From assembly GCA_030656145.1 (NCBI GenBank), contig JAUSOF010000003.1, positions 1 through 64,000 on the forward strand: DNA of 64,000 nt, read 5' to 3'. Position numbers and translations under genes: made by a program. This document shows, piece after piece, positions 51,113-60,504 of this stretch. Origin of the DNA: Pseudomonas sp. GTDB lineage: Bacteria; Pseudomonadota; Gammaproteobacteria; Pseudomonadales; Pseudomonadaceae. The notes beneath the pieces are model-generated. The model did no database searches. It saw nothing but the letters and a program-made list of their open reading frames with translations, and was not told the DNA's origin. How positions within the stretch are numbered: position 1 is the first letter of the stretch; each line of letters opens with the position of its first letter.

Positions 51113-52841
51113 TCAGCAGCGCCAGGCGCTCACCGAGCTGCTCGGGCTGGGCAGTCATTCGGTGCGCAAGAGCCATTACCCTGAGTTGCTGGCGCGCCTG
51201 GAAGACCTGGAAACCGAGCGCAATCGCTATAAATGGCTATTTGAGCACGCGGTACACGGGATCTTTCAGGCCAGTCTGCAGGAAGGGCTGCGCTCAGCCA
51301 ATCCAGCCTTGGCGCGGATGCTCGGTTATGACGATCCACACGAGGTGCTGTGGTCGCTGACCGATCTGGCCAACTACCTGTTCGTTGGTGGTCGCGAGGA
51401 GTTGCAATACATTCGCCAGGTGCTGGAGCATGCGCCCGGGCTGTTTGGCTATGAAACCCAGTTGCGGCGCAAGGACGGCAGCGCCATTGATGTCTTGATG
51501 AACTTACTGCTCAAGCCAGGTGAAGATGGCCTCATTGAGGGTTTCGTCGCTGATATCACCGAGCGCAAGCTGGCGCAGCAGCGCTTGCAATTGCTCAATG
51601 AAGAGCTTGAACTGCGGGTCAAGGCGCGCACTGTCGAGTTGCAGGAGGCCAACCGCAACCTGTTGCAGCAGATCGTCGAGCGCAAGCGCATCGAGCAGGA
51701 GTTACGCGAGGCGCGCGATGCCGCGCAAGCGGCTAATCACAGCAAGGACAAGTACCTGGCAACCGCCAGCCATGACCTGTTACAGCCGCTCAACGCTGCG
51801 CGTCTATTGATCTCCACCCTGCGCGAGCGAAGCTTGCCGGCAGCAGAGCGTAACCTGGTCGAGCGTAGCCACCAGGCACTGGAGGGCGCCGAGGATCTGC
51901 TCACTGACTTGCTCGATATCTCCAAGCTCGATCAGGCAGCGATCAAGCCGGATGTCGATGTATATCGTCTGCAGGATCTGTTGGCGCCTCTGGCGTCCGA
52001 GTTTCAGTCGGTTGCCGCCGCCGAGGGTTTGCGCCTGAAGACGCGGATTCCCGACTATACGATCAGCACAGATTTTCGCCTGCTGACGCGCATCCTGCGC
52101 AACTTCCTGAGTAACGCCTGTCGTTACACCGAGCAGGGTCGCATCCTTTTGGGGGTGCGAAAACGTGGTGATTTCCTCGACCTGCAGGTCTGGGACACCG
52201 GCTGTGGTATATCCGAGGATCAGCTGGGCAACATCTTTCTGGAATTCAACCAGCTGAATGTCGGGCGCGCTGCAGAGCGTCGAGGGGTGGGGTTGGGTCT
52301 GGCAATCGTCGAGCGCATCGCACACATGCTGGGCTACCCGGTTGAGGTGCGCTCGCAGCCTGGGCGCGGTTCGGTTTTTTCCATTCGGGTGCCGTTGGCG
52401 CAGCGGGTTATTAGCGCGGCACCCGCCACTTCATCGGTCCAGCCGTTGGTCGGTGATCCTCTGCCGGGGCGGCGCCTGCTGGTACTGGATAACGAGTTGA
52501 GCCTCCTCCATAGCATGGCGGCGTTGCTCGAGCAGTGGGGCTGCGTGGTGGTGACTGCAGTCGATCAGGAGGGCGCCGTGCAGGCGCTTGATGGGCAGGC
52601 CCCGGATTTGATTCTGGCGGATTTTCACCTTGATCATGATGTGCTGGGTTGCGCTGTGGTGGCGTATTTACGCCAGCACTTCTGCTTGCCGATTCCTGCG
52701 GTGATGATTACTGCTGATCGTAGTGACCAGTGCCGTCGCGAGTTACAACGCATGGGTATGCCGCTACTTAATAAACCGGTCAAGCCTGGCAAGTTGCGCG
52801 CGGTGGTCAGTCAGCTGCTACGCGACTCCAGCTTGTCGTGA
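51096..52841 (+). CDS. ercS: Hybrid sensor histidine kinase ErcS-like
   Basis: A 581-residue soluble hybrid kinase: PAS at about 45-160 (GIFQASLQEGLRSANPALAR, ADITERKLAQQ), coiled linker to 215, phosphoacceptor ATASHDLLQPLNAARLL (H226), HATPase (NFLSNACRYT, DTGCGISED, GVGLGLAI), and a receiver at about 460-580 with D465 and phosphosite D509 (LILADFHLD) and K in LNKPVKP. No membrane helix. Start at 51096 inside ercA has GAGG at 6 bases. ErcS belongs to the ExaDE-linked cascade that switches on PQQ-dependent ethanol oxidation. Confidence 0.9.
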   Translation: MPKPSDQQRQALTELLGLGSHSVRKSHYPELLARLEDLETERNRYKWLFEHAVHGIFQASLQEGLRSANPALARMLGYDDPHEVLWSLTDLANYLFVGGREELQYIRQVLEHAPGLFGYETQLRRKDGSAIDVLMNLLLKPGEDGLIEGFVADITERKLAQQRLQLLNEELELRVKARTVELQEANRNLLQQIVERKRIEQELREARDAAQAANHSKDKYLATASHDLLQPLNAARLLISTLRERSLPAAERNLVERSHQALEGAEDLLTDLLDISKLDQAAIKPDVDVYRLQDLLAPLASEFQSVAAAEGLRLKTRIPDYTISTDFRLLTRILRNFLSNACRYTEQGRILLGVRKRGDFLDLQVWDTGCGISEDQLGNIFLEFNQLNVGRAAERRGVGLGLAIVERIAHMLGYPVEVRSQPGRGSVFSIRVPLAQRVISAAPATSSVQPLVGDPLPGRRLLVLDNELSLLHSMAALLEQWGCVVVTAVDQEGAVQALDGQAPDLILADFHLDHDVLGCAVVAYLRQHFCLPIPAVMITADRSDQCRRELQRMGMPLLNKPVKPGKLRAVVSQLLRDSSLS

Positions 52842-52959
52842 GAAAGATGGCCATATGTGTGTTGTCAGACAGTCGCTGAGTTTTTATTAGCTAAGCTGGT
52901 ATGGAACCCTTTCAAACTGTTCTAGTCTGGAAGTACAGTCCTTCAAGGAAATAGCCCTT

Positions 52960-53361
52960 ATGCATAATTATTCGTTCTTCCGTCGTATGGCCGCCATGTT
53001 GGCAGTGTTTCACGTTCTGATGATTGTGCAGATACCTATGGCCAGTGCGGCCATGATCGGCACCGGTGAGGTGTTGGCCGAGCAACAGCAGCAGGTCGAT
53101 AGGCAGCAATTGTTGAGCATGCTCGATGAGCAGGGTGTTCAGGAAAAATTGCTGGGCATGGGGGTTGATCGCGCTCAGGTTGAAGATCGCATTAATAGCC
53201 TGACCAGTGCCGAGCTGGCGCAGTTCAATCAGCAGCTGTCGGAAGCGCCAGCGGGTGCCGGTGTTGTTGGGGTCATCGTGTTGTTTCTGGTGGTCTTCAT
53301 CATTACCGACATGCTCTGCGCTACTAATATCTTCAATTTCGTCAAATGCATAAATCGTTGA
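52960..53361 (+). CDS. PA2779-family small exported/membrane protein
   Basis: A 133-residue protein: a signal-like hydrophobic N-terminus (about 10-30, ending ASAA), a helical central part with EQQQQVDRQQLLSMLDEQGV, and a C-terminal transmembrane helix (about 99-120, GVVGVIVLFLVVFIITDMLC). It matches the PA2779 family, always paired with a PA2778-type peptidase, whose gene overlaps it by 16 bases here. It could be a substrate or membrane partner of that peptidase. Function is unknown. Confidence 0.8.
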   Translation: MHNYSFFRRMAAMLAVFHVLMIVQIPMASAAMIGTGEVLAEQQQQVDRQQLLSMLDEQGVQEKLLGMGVDRAQVEDRINSLTSAELAQFNQQLSEAPAGAGVVGVIVLFLVVFIITDMLCATNIFNFVKCINR

Positions 53362-54320
53362 TTGGCAGGAACCTCCTTCCGCTCGTTCTGATTGTTCTGC
53401 TTGCCGCTTGCGCGAAGTCTCCGGTGTTGCCGCCGGAGACTTCTCGCTTGCCTGAGCGGGTAGAGCTGAGCAATGTGCCGTTTTTTCCGCAGAGTGCCTA
53501 TCAATGCGGGCCGGCGGCGCTGGCGACCATGCTTAACCAGCGCGGCGTCGTGACCAGTCCCGGTCTGCTCAAGGACAGGGTGTTCATTCCGGCGCGTGAC
53601 GGTAGCCTGCAAGTCGAGATGGTGGCGGCCGCGCGTGCCCACGACATGCTGGTGTATCCGCTGCAACCGCAGTTGCAGGCATTACTTGCCGAGGTAGCTG
53701 CGGGTAATCCGGTGTTGGTTTTGCAAAACCTGGCTTATGACTGGTATCCGCTCTGGCACTTTGCTGTGGTGGTCGGCTATGACCAGCGTGAGCGGACCTT
53801 GATCTTGCGCTCGGGTACCACGCGGCGCGCGCTGACCAGTTTCAGCAGCTTCGACAAGACGTGGGCGAGAGGAGGCCGCTGGGCTGTCTTGACTCTGCCG
53901 GCGGATACGCTGCCGGCTCAGGCTGAGCTGCGGCCGTGGCTGAAGGCGGCCAGCGACCTTGAGGAAACCGGGCGGGTTGCTGCCGCGCAGCGTGCCTATC
54001 GCAGTGCTACGCAGCATTGGCCGGCTGAGTCCCTGGGGTGGTTTGCCTTGGCCAATAGTCGTTATGCCAGTGGCGATGTCCCTGGGGCCGAAACGGCTTT
54101 GCGCCAAAGCGTGATGCAGCAGCCCGATTTTGCTGCAGGCTGGTTCAATCTGTCGCAGGTATTTGCCGATCGCGGTTGCCCGCAGGCAGCCGAGCAGGCC
54201 AGGGCTTGTGCCCAGCGGCTAGCTCCGGACGATCAGCGCTTTGCCGCAGGTGTGAAGACCGCCACCGGTGGGGCAGCGCAGCAGTGCTCGTCTCCCCCGG
54301 TCTGCCCGCAAGCTAACTGA
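53346..54320 (+). CDS. PA2778-family C39-like cysteine peptidase, lipoprotein
   Basis: A 324-residue lipoprotein: signal with lipobox LAAC (C22), then a C39-like papain-fold domain (about 40-190) with catalytic C54 (AYQCGPAALATML) and H138 (PLWHFAVVVGY), and TPR-like helices at about 200-300 (ASDLEETGRVAAAQRAYRSA, AAGWFNLSQVFADRG). C39 domains cut double-glycine leaders in exporter systems; here the enzyme would face the periplasm and has no transporter. Coupled to the PA2779-type gene upstream. Confidence 0.88.
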   Translation: MHKSLIGRNLLPLVLIVLLAACAKSPVLPPETSRLPERVELSNVPFFPQSAYQCGPAALATMLNQRGVVTSPGLLKDRVFIPARDGSLQVEMVAAARAHDMLVYPLQPQLQALLAEVAAGNPVLVLQNLAYDWYPLWHFAVVVGYDQRERTLILRSGTTRRALTSFSSFDKTWARGGRWAVLTLPADTLPAQAELRPWLKAASDLEETGRVAAAQRAYRSATQHWPAESLGWFALANSRYASGDVPGAETALRQSVMQQPDFAAGWFNLSQVFADRGCPQAAEQARACAQRLAPDDQRFAAGVKTATGGAAQQCSSPPVCPQAN

Positions 54321-54331
54321 GTGAGCAGACA

Positions 54332-54362
54332 AAACAACGGCGCCATAAGGCGCCGTTTGTTT
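54332..54362. terminator. Bidirectional terminator between PA2778-type gene and puuB-like gene
   Basis: AACGGCGCC, loop ATAA and GGCGCCGTT with TGTTTG on one side and AAAACA on the other; suits both converging genes. Confidence 0.85.
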
Positions 54363-54376
54363 GTCAGGGCAAGTGG

Positions 54377-55660
54377 CTAGAAGCCGAGCCTGTCGCGCAG
54401 GCTGTAGTACCAGGCGCCCATTGCCGTAAAGGGGATGCGCAGCAGTTGGCCGCCGGGGAAGGGGTAGTGCGGCAGTTCGGCGAAGGCATCGAAGCGCTCA
54501 GCCTGGCCGCGCAGCGCTTCGGCCAGCACCTTGCCCGCCAGGTGGGTATAAGTCACGCCGTGGCCGCTGCAGCCCTGTGAGTAGTAGATGTTGTCGCCAA
54601 GACGGCCGACCTGAGGCAGGCGCGACAGGGTCAGCAGGAAGTTGCCGGTCCAGGCGTAATCGATCTTCACGTCTTTGAGCTGCGGGAAGGTCTTGAGCAG
54701 ATTCGGCCGGATGATCGCCTCGATGTTGGCCGGGTCACGCGCCCCATAGACCACGCCGCCACCGAAGATCAGGCGGTTATCCCCACTCAGGCGGTAGTAG
54801 TCGAGCAGGTAGTTGCAGTCTTCGACGCAGTAATCTTGCGGTAGCAGACTCTTTGCCATCTCGTCCGATAGCGGCTCCGTAGTAATGACCTGAGTACCGC
54901 AGGGCATCGACTTGGCCGAGAGTTCGGGGATCAGATTACCCAGGTAAGCATTGCCGGCAACTACCACAAACTTGGCCTTGATTTGGCCGTTGGGGGTGTG
55001 CACCACTGGGTTGGCGCCGCGCTCGATACGAATGGCCGGGGATTGTTCGTAAATCACTCCGCCCAGGGATTCAACTGCAGCTGCCTCACCAAGCGCCAGG
55101 TTGAGCGGGTGGATGTGGCCGCCGCTCATGTCGAGCATGCCGCCTAGGTAGTTATCGGTCGCCACAACTTCGCGGATGCGTTTGGCGTCCAGCAACTCCA
55201 GTTGAGTATGGCCGTAGCGCTCCCACAACTTCTTCTGCGCTTCCAGATGGGCCATCTGCTTGGGGGTGATCGCAGCGAACACACCGCCATCCTTGAGGTC
55301 GCACTGAATATCGTACTTGGCAATCCGCTCGCGAATGATCCGCCCGCCTTCGAACGCCATTTGGCCTAATAGCTGTGCCTGCTTGGGGCCCACGGTGCGC
55401 TCTATGGTGTCGATGTCGCGGCTGTAACTATTAACGATTTGACCGCCGTTACGACCAGAGGCGCCGAAGCCGACTTTGGCAGCCTCGACAATGCTTACCT
55501 TGAAGCCGCTTTCGAGCAGGGCTATGGCTGTGGACAAGCCGGTGTAGCCTGCGCCGATGATGCAGACATCTGTTTCCGCTTCGCCATTCAGTTCCGGGCG
55601 TGACGGAGCCGGGTTAGCTGAGGCAGCGTAATAGGATTGTGGGTAAGCCGTGTGCGCCAT
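54377..55660 (-). CDS. FAD-dependent amine oxidoreductase (PuuB/PauB-like)
   Basis: A 427-residue flavoprotein of the DAO/GlpO type. FAD motif DVCIIGAGYTGLSTAIALLE near residues 32-51; KVGFGASGRNGGQIV is the family signature; C-terminal GCSGHGVTYTHLAGK binds FAD. Closest to gamma-glutamylputrescine oxidases (PuuB in E. coli, PauB in P. aeruginosa), which oxidise gamma-glutamylated polyamines to aldehydes. No other puu/pau gene is adjacent, so the substrate (putrescine, spermidine or another amine) is open. Monocistronic. Confidence 0.85.
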   Translation of the reverse strand: MAHTAYPQSYYAASANPAPSRPELNGEAETDVCIIGAGYTGLSTAIALLESGFKVSIVEAAKVGFGASGRNGGQIVNSYSRDIDTIERTVGPKQAQLLGQMAFEGGRIIRERIAKYDIQCDLKDGGVFAAITPKQMAHLEAQKKLWERYGHTQLELLDAKRIREVVATDNYLGGMLDMSGGHIHPLNLALGEAAAVESLGGVIYEQSPAIRIERGANPVVHTPNGQIKAKFVVVAGNAYLGNLIPELSAKSMPCGTQVITTEPLSDEMAKSLLPQDYCVEDCNYLLDYYRLSGDNRLIFGGGVVYGARDPANIEAIIRPNLLKTFPQLKDVKIDYAWTGNFLLTLSRLPQVGRLGDNIYYSQGCSGHGVTYTHLAGKVLAEALRGQAERFDAFAELPHYPFPGGQLLRIPFTAMGAWYYSLRDRLGF

Positions 55661-55803
55661 ATTGCAACCTCTGTTCTTTATTTTTTACGGATGCAGTGAT
55701 GCTACCCGAGTTGAAAATGCCCGGCTAGTGGGCCGTGCGAAATATTAAACGCCATGATGAACAGTAAAAAATTCATTTATTCAGACAGTTAGATAAAAAA
55801 GTG

Positions 55804-55831
55804 TTGACTCTTTTTAGCGCCTCAGTAGAAT
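55804..55831 (+). promoter_or_regulatory. Promoter of tRNA-Val
   Basis: TTGACT (55804-55809), 16 bases, TAGAAT (55826-55831), followed by GCGCACCC; the tRNA starts 13 bases later. The rest of 55661-55803 is AT-rich and holds no gene. Confidence 0.75.
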
Positions 55832-55844
55832 GCGCACCCATCGG

Positions 55845-55921
55845 AGGCACATAGCTCAGTTGGTTAGAGCACCACCTTGACATGGTGGGGGTCGTTGGTT
55901 CGAATCCAATTGTGCCTACCA
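55845..55921 (+). tRNA. tRNA-Val (anticodon GAC)
   Basis: 77 bases; acceptor arms AGGCACA / TGTGCCT, anticodon GAC at 55879-55881 within loop TTGACAT, T-loop GGTTCGAATCC, discriminator A, encoded CCA. Confidence 0.97.
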
Positions 55922-55927
55922 ATTCGA

Positions 55928-55957
55928 TAAAAGGGTCGCCTCGGCGACCCTTTTTTA
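55928..55957 (+). terminator. Rho-independent terminator of tRNA-Val
   Basis: AAAAGGGTCGCC, loop TC and GGCGACCCTTTTTTAT, 7 bases beyond the tRNA. The following 200 bases before thrS (55958-56159) have no gene; a leader control element for thrS is possible but was not recognised. Confidence 0.92.
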
Positions 55958-56159
55958 TTGGGCGGCTTGCCAGTGTTCAGGCTTTCTGGAAGCATCCGGT
56001 CGTTGCTTAATGCGTATTAACCTCCAGTGACCCCGGTTCAGTTTTGGTTGGCTTAACAAGCTCCTGCCACTGTAAGGCAGGCATACCGCCGAATCGCTTA
56101 CTGGCTCATCCCAACCCATGTGGCCTTTGGTAGAGGTCACCACTAGGAGAGGAGGCGCC

Positions 56160-58082
56160 ATGCCCATCATTACTCTTCCCGACGGCAGTCAGCGTACGTT
56201 CGATCACCCGGTATCCGTACTTGAGGTGGCGCAATCCATTGGCGCTGGCCTGGCCAAGGCCACGGTGGCCGGTAAGGTCAATGGCAAGTTGGTTGATGCG
56301 TGTGACCTGATCAGCGGCGACGCAACCCTGCAGATCATTACGCCGAAAGATCAGGAGGGGCTAGAGATTATTCGCCACTCCTGTGCGCACTTGATCGGTC
56401 ATGCCGTTAAGCAGCTGTTTCCGACTGCCAAGATGGTGATCGGTCCGGTTATTGAAGAAGGTTTTTATTACGACATTGCCAGCGAGCGTCCTTTTACACT
56501 GGATGACGTGGCGGCGATCGAGCAGCGCATGCAGCAGCTGATCGAAAAAGACTACGACGTGATCAAGAAGGTGACTCCGCGCGCCGAAGTGATCGATGTC
56601 TTTGCTTCCCGTGGCGAGGACTACAAGCTGCGCCTGGTCGAAGACATGCCGGATGAGCAGGCCATGGGGCTGTATTATCACGAAGAGTACGTCGACATGT
56701 GCCGCGGTCCGCATGTGCCGAATACGCGTTTCCTCAAGGCATTCAAGCTGACCAAGTTGTCCGGCGCCTACTGGCGCGGTGATGCAAAGAATGAGCAGTT
56801 GCAGCGCATCTATGGCACCGCCTGGGCTGACAAGAAGCAGTTGGCCGCCTACGTCCTGCGCATCGAGGAGGCCGAGAAGCGCGATCACCGCAAAATCGGC
56901 AAGCGCCTGAATCTGTTTCATACCCAGGAAGAAGCGCCGGGTATGGTGTTCTGGCATCCCAATGGCTGGACCCTGTATCAAGTGCTCGAGCAGTACATGC
57001 GCAAGGTGCAGCACGAGAATGGCTACCTGGAAATCAAGACCCCGCAGGTGGTGGATCGCTCGCTGTGGGAGAAATCCGGGCATTGGGCCAATTACGCCGA
57101 AAACATGTTTACCACTGAGTCGGAAAGCCGCGATTACGCGATCAAGCCGATGAACTGCCCGTGCCATGTGCAGGTGTTCAATCAGGGCCTGAAGAGCTAC
57201 CGCGAGCTGCCGATGCGTCTGGCCGAGTTCGGTGCCTGCCACCGCAATGAGCCCTCAGGTGCATTGCACGGCATTATGCGTGTGCGCGGCTTTACGCAGG
57301 ACGATGCGCATATCTTCTGCACTGAAGAGCAGATGCAGGTTGAGTCGGCAGACTTCATCAAGCTGACCTTGGCGGTTTATGCTGATTTTGGCTTTACCGA
57401 TATTCAGCTCAAGCTATCGACTCGCCCGGACAAGCGCGTTGGCTCTGACGAATTGTGGGATCGCGCGGAGGCTGCATTGGCGTCGGCTCTTGACAGTGCG
57501 GGGCTGGCTTATGACCTGCAGCCGGGAGAAGGTGCTTTCTACGGACCAAAGATCGAATTCTCGCTGAAGGATTGTCTGGGTAGGGTCTGGCAGTGTGGTA
57601 CCCTGCAGCTCGATTTCAACTTGCCAGTGCGCTTGGGTGCCGAGTACGTCAGTGAGGACAACAGCCGTAAGCATCCGGTTATGTTGCACCGAGCGATTCT
57701 TGGCTCCTTTGAGCGGTTTATCGGGATTCTGATCGAGCATTACGAAGGCGCGTTCCCAGCTTGGCTGGCGCCAACGCAGGCTGTAGTGATGAATATCACT
57801 GATAAACAGGCCGAATTTGCCTTGGAAGTGGAAAAAACACTCAACCAAAGCGGTTTCCGTGCCAAGTCTGACTTGAGAAACGAAAAAATTGGCTTTAAAA
57901 TCCGTGAGCATACTTTGCTCAAGGCTCCTTATCTCTTGGTTATCGGAGATCGGGAGGTTGAGATGCAAACTGTCGCCGTGCGTACCCGTGAAGGTGCTGA
58001 TCTGGGCTCGATGCCCGTCGCTCAATTCGCTGAATTTCTCGCGCAGGCGGTTTCCCGGCGTGGTCGCCAAGATGTGGAGTAA
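56160..58082 (+). CDS. thrS: Threonyl-tRNA synthetase
   Basis: A 640-residue class II synthetase: TGS domain 1-61 ([20 protein letters not shown]), editing domain with [14 protein letters not shown] and [13 protein letters not shown], catalytic core with zinc ligands in [10 protein letters not shown] and later histidines, motif 2 [14 protein letters not shown], motif 3 [16 protein letters not shown], and an anticodon-binding domain at the end. The start at 56160 follows AGGAGAGGAGG; a longer frame of 14 codons upstream is leader. First gene of the thrS-infC-rpmI-rplT transcription unit. Confidence 0.97.
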   Translation: MPIITLPDGSQRTFDHPVSVLEVAQSIGAGLAKATVAGKVNGKLVDACDLISGDATLQIITPKDQEGLEIIRHSCAHLIGHAVKQLFPTAKMVIGPVIEEGFYYDIASERPFTLDDVAAIEQRMQQLIEKDYDVIKKVTPRAEVIDVFASRGEDYKLRLVEDMPDEQAMGLYYHEEYVDMCRGPHVPNTRFLKAFKLTKLSGAYWRGDAKNEQLQRIYGTAWADKKQLAAYVLRIEEAEKRDHRKIGKRLNLFHTQEEAPGMVFWHPNGWTLYQVLEQYMRKVQHENGYLEIKTPQVVDRSLWEKSGHWANYAENMFTTESESRDYAIKPMNCPCHVQVFNQGLKSYRELPMRLAEFGACHRNEPSGALHGIMRVRGFTQDDAHIFCTEEQMQVESADFIKLTLAVYADFGFTDIQLKLSTRPDKRVGSDELWDRAEAALASALDSAGLAYDLQPGEGAFYGPKIEFSLKDCLGRVWQCGTLQLDFNLPVRLGAEYVSEDNSRKHPVMLHRAILGSFERFIGILIEHYEGAFPAWLAPTQAVVMNITDKQAEFALEVEKTLNQSGFRAKSDLRNEKIGFKIREHTLLKAPYLLVIGDREVEMQTVAVRTREGADLGSMPVAQFAEFLAQAVSRRGRQDVE

Positions 58083-58084
58083 TC

Positions 58085-58633
58085 ATTATTAAGCGTGAAA
58101 TGAGACAAGATAAACGAGCTGCCCCGAAAGCCCCGATCAACGAGAATATCTCGGCACGCGAGGTTCGGTTAATTGGCGCTGAAGGCGAGCAAATTGGCAT
58201 CGTCTCGATTGATGAAGCGCTTAGAATCGCCGAAGAATCCAAGCTGGATCTGGTGGAGATTTCTGCTGATGCGATTCCTCCGGTTTGCCGAGTCATGGAC
58301 TATGGCAAGTCGATCTTCGAAAAGAAGAAGCAGATCGCTGCTGCAAAGAAAAACCAGAAGCAAATTCAGGTTAAAGAAATCAAGTTTCGTCCAGGGACGG
58401 AGGAAGGGGATTACCAGGTAAAACTGCGCAACCTGGTACGTTTCCTGAGTGAAGGGGACAGGGCCAAGGTGTCATTGCGATTCCGTGGCCGTGAGATGGC
58501 GCATCAGGAGCTGGGTATGGAGCTGTTGAAGCGGGTTGAAGCTGACCTGCTTGAATATGGCTCTGTTGAACAGCATCCAAAGATGGAAGGACGCCAACTG
58601 ATAATGGTCATCGCCCCCAAAAAGAAGAAGTAA
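58085..58633 (+). CDS. infC: Translation initiation factor IF-3, AUU start
   Basis: A 182-residue factor that prevents early 50S joining and proofreads start codons. The N-domain has [20 protein letters not shown]; the C-domain has [20 protein letters not shown] and [11 protein letters not shown]. The start is taken as ATT at 58085 ((M)[10 protein letters not shown]), two bases after the thrS stop, with GGAG (58076-58079) at 5 bases; the first ATG (58100) lies five codons in and has no ribosome site. An AUU start is the known basis of IF3 autoregulation. Confidence 0.95.
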   Translation: MIKREMRQDKRAAPKAPINENISAREVRLIGAEGEQIGIVSIDEALRIAEESKLDLVEISADAIPPVCRVMDYGKSIFEKKKQIAAAKKNQKQIQVKEIKFRPGTEEGDYQVKLRNLVRFLSEGDRAKVSLRFRGREMAHQELGMELLKRVEADLLEYGSVEQHPKMEGRQLIMVIAPKKKK

Positions 58634-58692
58634 CCACCAGGGCACGGCAGGCCTTGCGGTTATGTTTATCAACTGAATGCGGAGTACTGAAC

Positions 58693-58887
58693 ATGCCAAA
58701 GATGAAAACCAAGAGTGGTGCAGCCAAGCGTTTTCTTAAAACCGCTAATGGCTTCAAGCACAAGCACGCTTTCAAGAGCCACATCTTGACCAAGATGTCC
58801 ACTAAGCGTAAGCGTCAACTGCGCGGTAGCACCATGGTGCATCCGTCTGACGTGAGAAAAGTGGCGCGCATGCTGCGCGTTCGTTAA
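58693..58887 (+). CDS. rpmI: 50S ribosomal protein L35
   Basis: A 64-residue basic ribosomal protein starting [20 protein letters not shown], preceded by GGAG. Length and sequence are standard. Lies between infC and rplT in the usual order. Confidence 0.97.
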   Translation: MPKMKTKSGAAKRFLKTANGFKHKHAFKSHILTKMSTKRKRQLRGSTMVHPSDVRKVARMLRVR

Positions 58888-58912
58888 TCGGTCAAGGTAG
58901 AGGACATTACTC

Positions 58913-59269
58913 ATGGCTCGTGTTAAGCGCGGCGTTATCGCTCGCAAGCGTCACAAAAAAATTCTGAAACTCGCTAAAGGTTACTACGGTGCGCGTTCGC
59001 GCGTATTCCGCGTAGCCAAGCAGGCTGTGATCAAGGCAGGCCAATACGCCTACCGTGACCGCCGTCAGAGGAAGCGTCAGTTCCGCGCCCTGTGGATCGC
59101 TCGTATCAACGCTGGTGCTCGTGTTAACGGTCTGTCCTACAGCCGTTTCATTGCTGGCCTGAAAAAAGCGTCCATTGAGATCGATCGTAAAGTTTTGGCC
59201 GATCTGGCAGTGAACGAAAAAGCGGCGTTTGCTGCGATTGTCGAAAAAGCGAAAGCCACTCTGGCTTAA
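58913..59269 (+). CDS. rplT: 50S ribosomal protein L20
   Basis: A 118-residue ribosomal protein ([20 protein letters not shown], then [14 protein letters not shown]) needed for early 50S assembly; in enterobacteria it represses the rpmI-rplT mRNA. Starts 25 bases after rpmI. Confidence 0.97.
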   Translation: MARVKRGVIARKRHKKILKLAKGYYGARSRVFRVAKQAVIKAGQYAYRDRRQRKRQFRALWIARINAGARVNGLSYSRFIAGLKKASIEIDRKVLADLAVNEKAAFAAIVEKAKATLA

Positions 59270-59398
59270 GTCCCCGACAATCACCGGGTTCGCCCGGTGC
59301 AAGAACGAACTCAAGTTCGTCACGAGCGACGGTCAGGCTAAGCTTCCAGCGCAGCATGACCGAGCGCAGTAGGCCTTGGGCTCGTTCGAAACGTCACC

Positions 59399-59430
59399 AA
59401 TAGGGGAAGAGCCTTGGCTCTTCCCCTATT
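59399..59430 (+). terminator. Strong hairpin between rplT and pheS (terminator or attenuator)
   Basis: AATAGGGGAAGAGCC and GGCTCTTCCCCTATT pair perfectly over 15 bases with a 2-base loop, ending 19 bases before the pheS ATG. The U-run is short (the T's are within the arm), so it may be a leaky terminator or a control element for pheST. The rest of 59270-59449 holds no gene. Confidence 0.65.
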
Positions 59431-59449
59431 TCGTATCTGGAGTCTGTAA

Positions 59450-60466
<1,017 letters not shown>

Positions 60467-60504
60467 CGCCGTACGACCGTAACCGAATTGTTTAGGAGAG
60501 CAGG

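Noticed and set aside
55958..56159. A T-box or other riboswitch before thrS
   Set aside because: No T-box-type sequence or clear anti-terminator seen; such elements are not expected for thrS in pseudomonads.
58100..58633. infC starting at ATG 58100
   Set aside because: No ribosome site there; the ATT start 15 bases earlier has one and matches the family.
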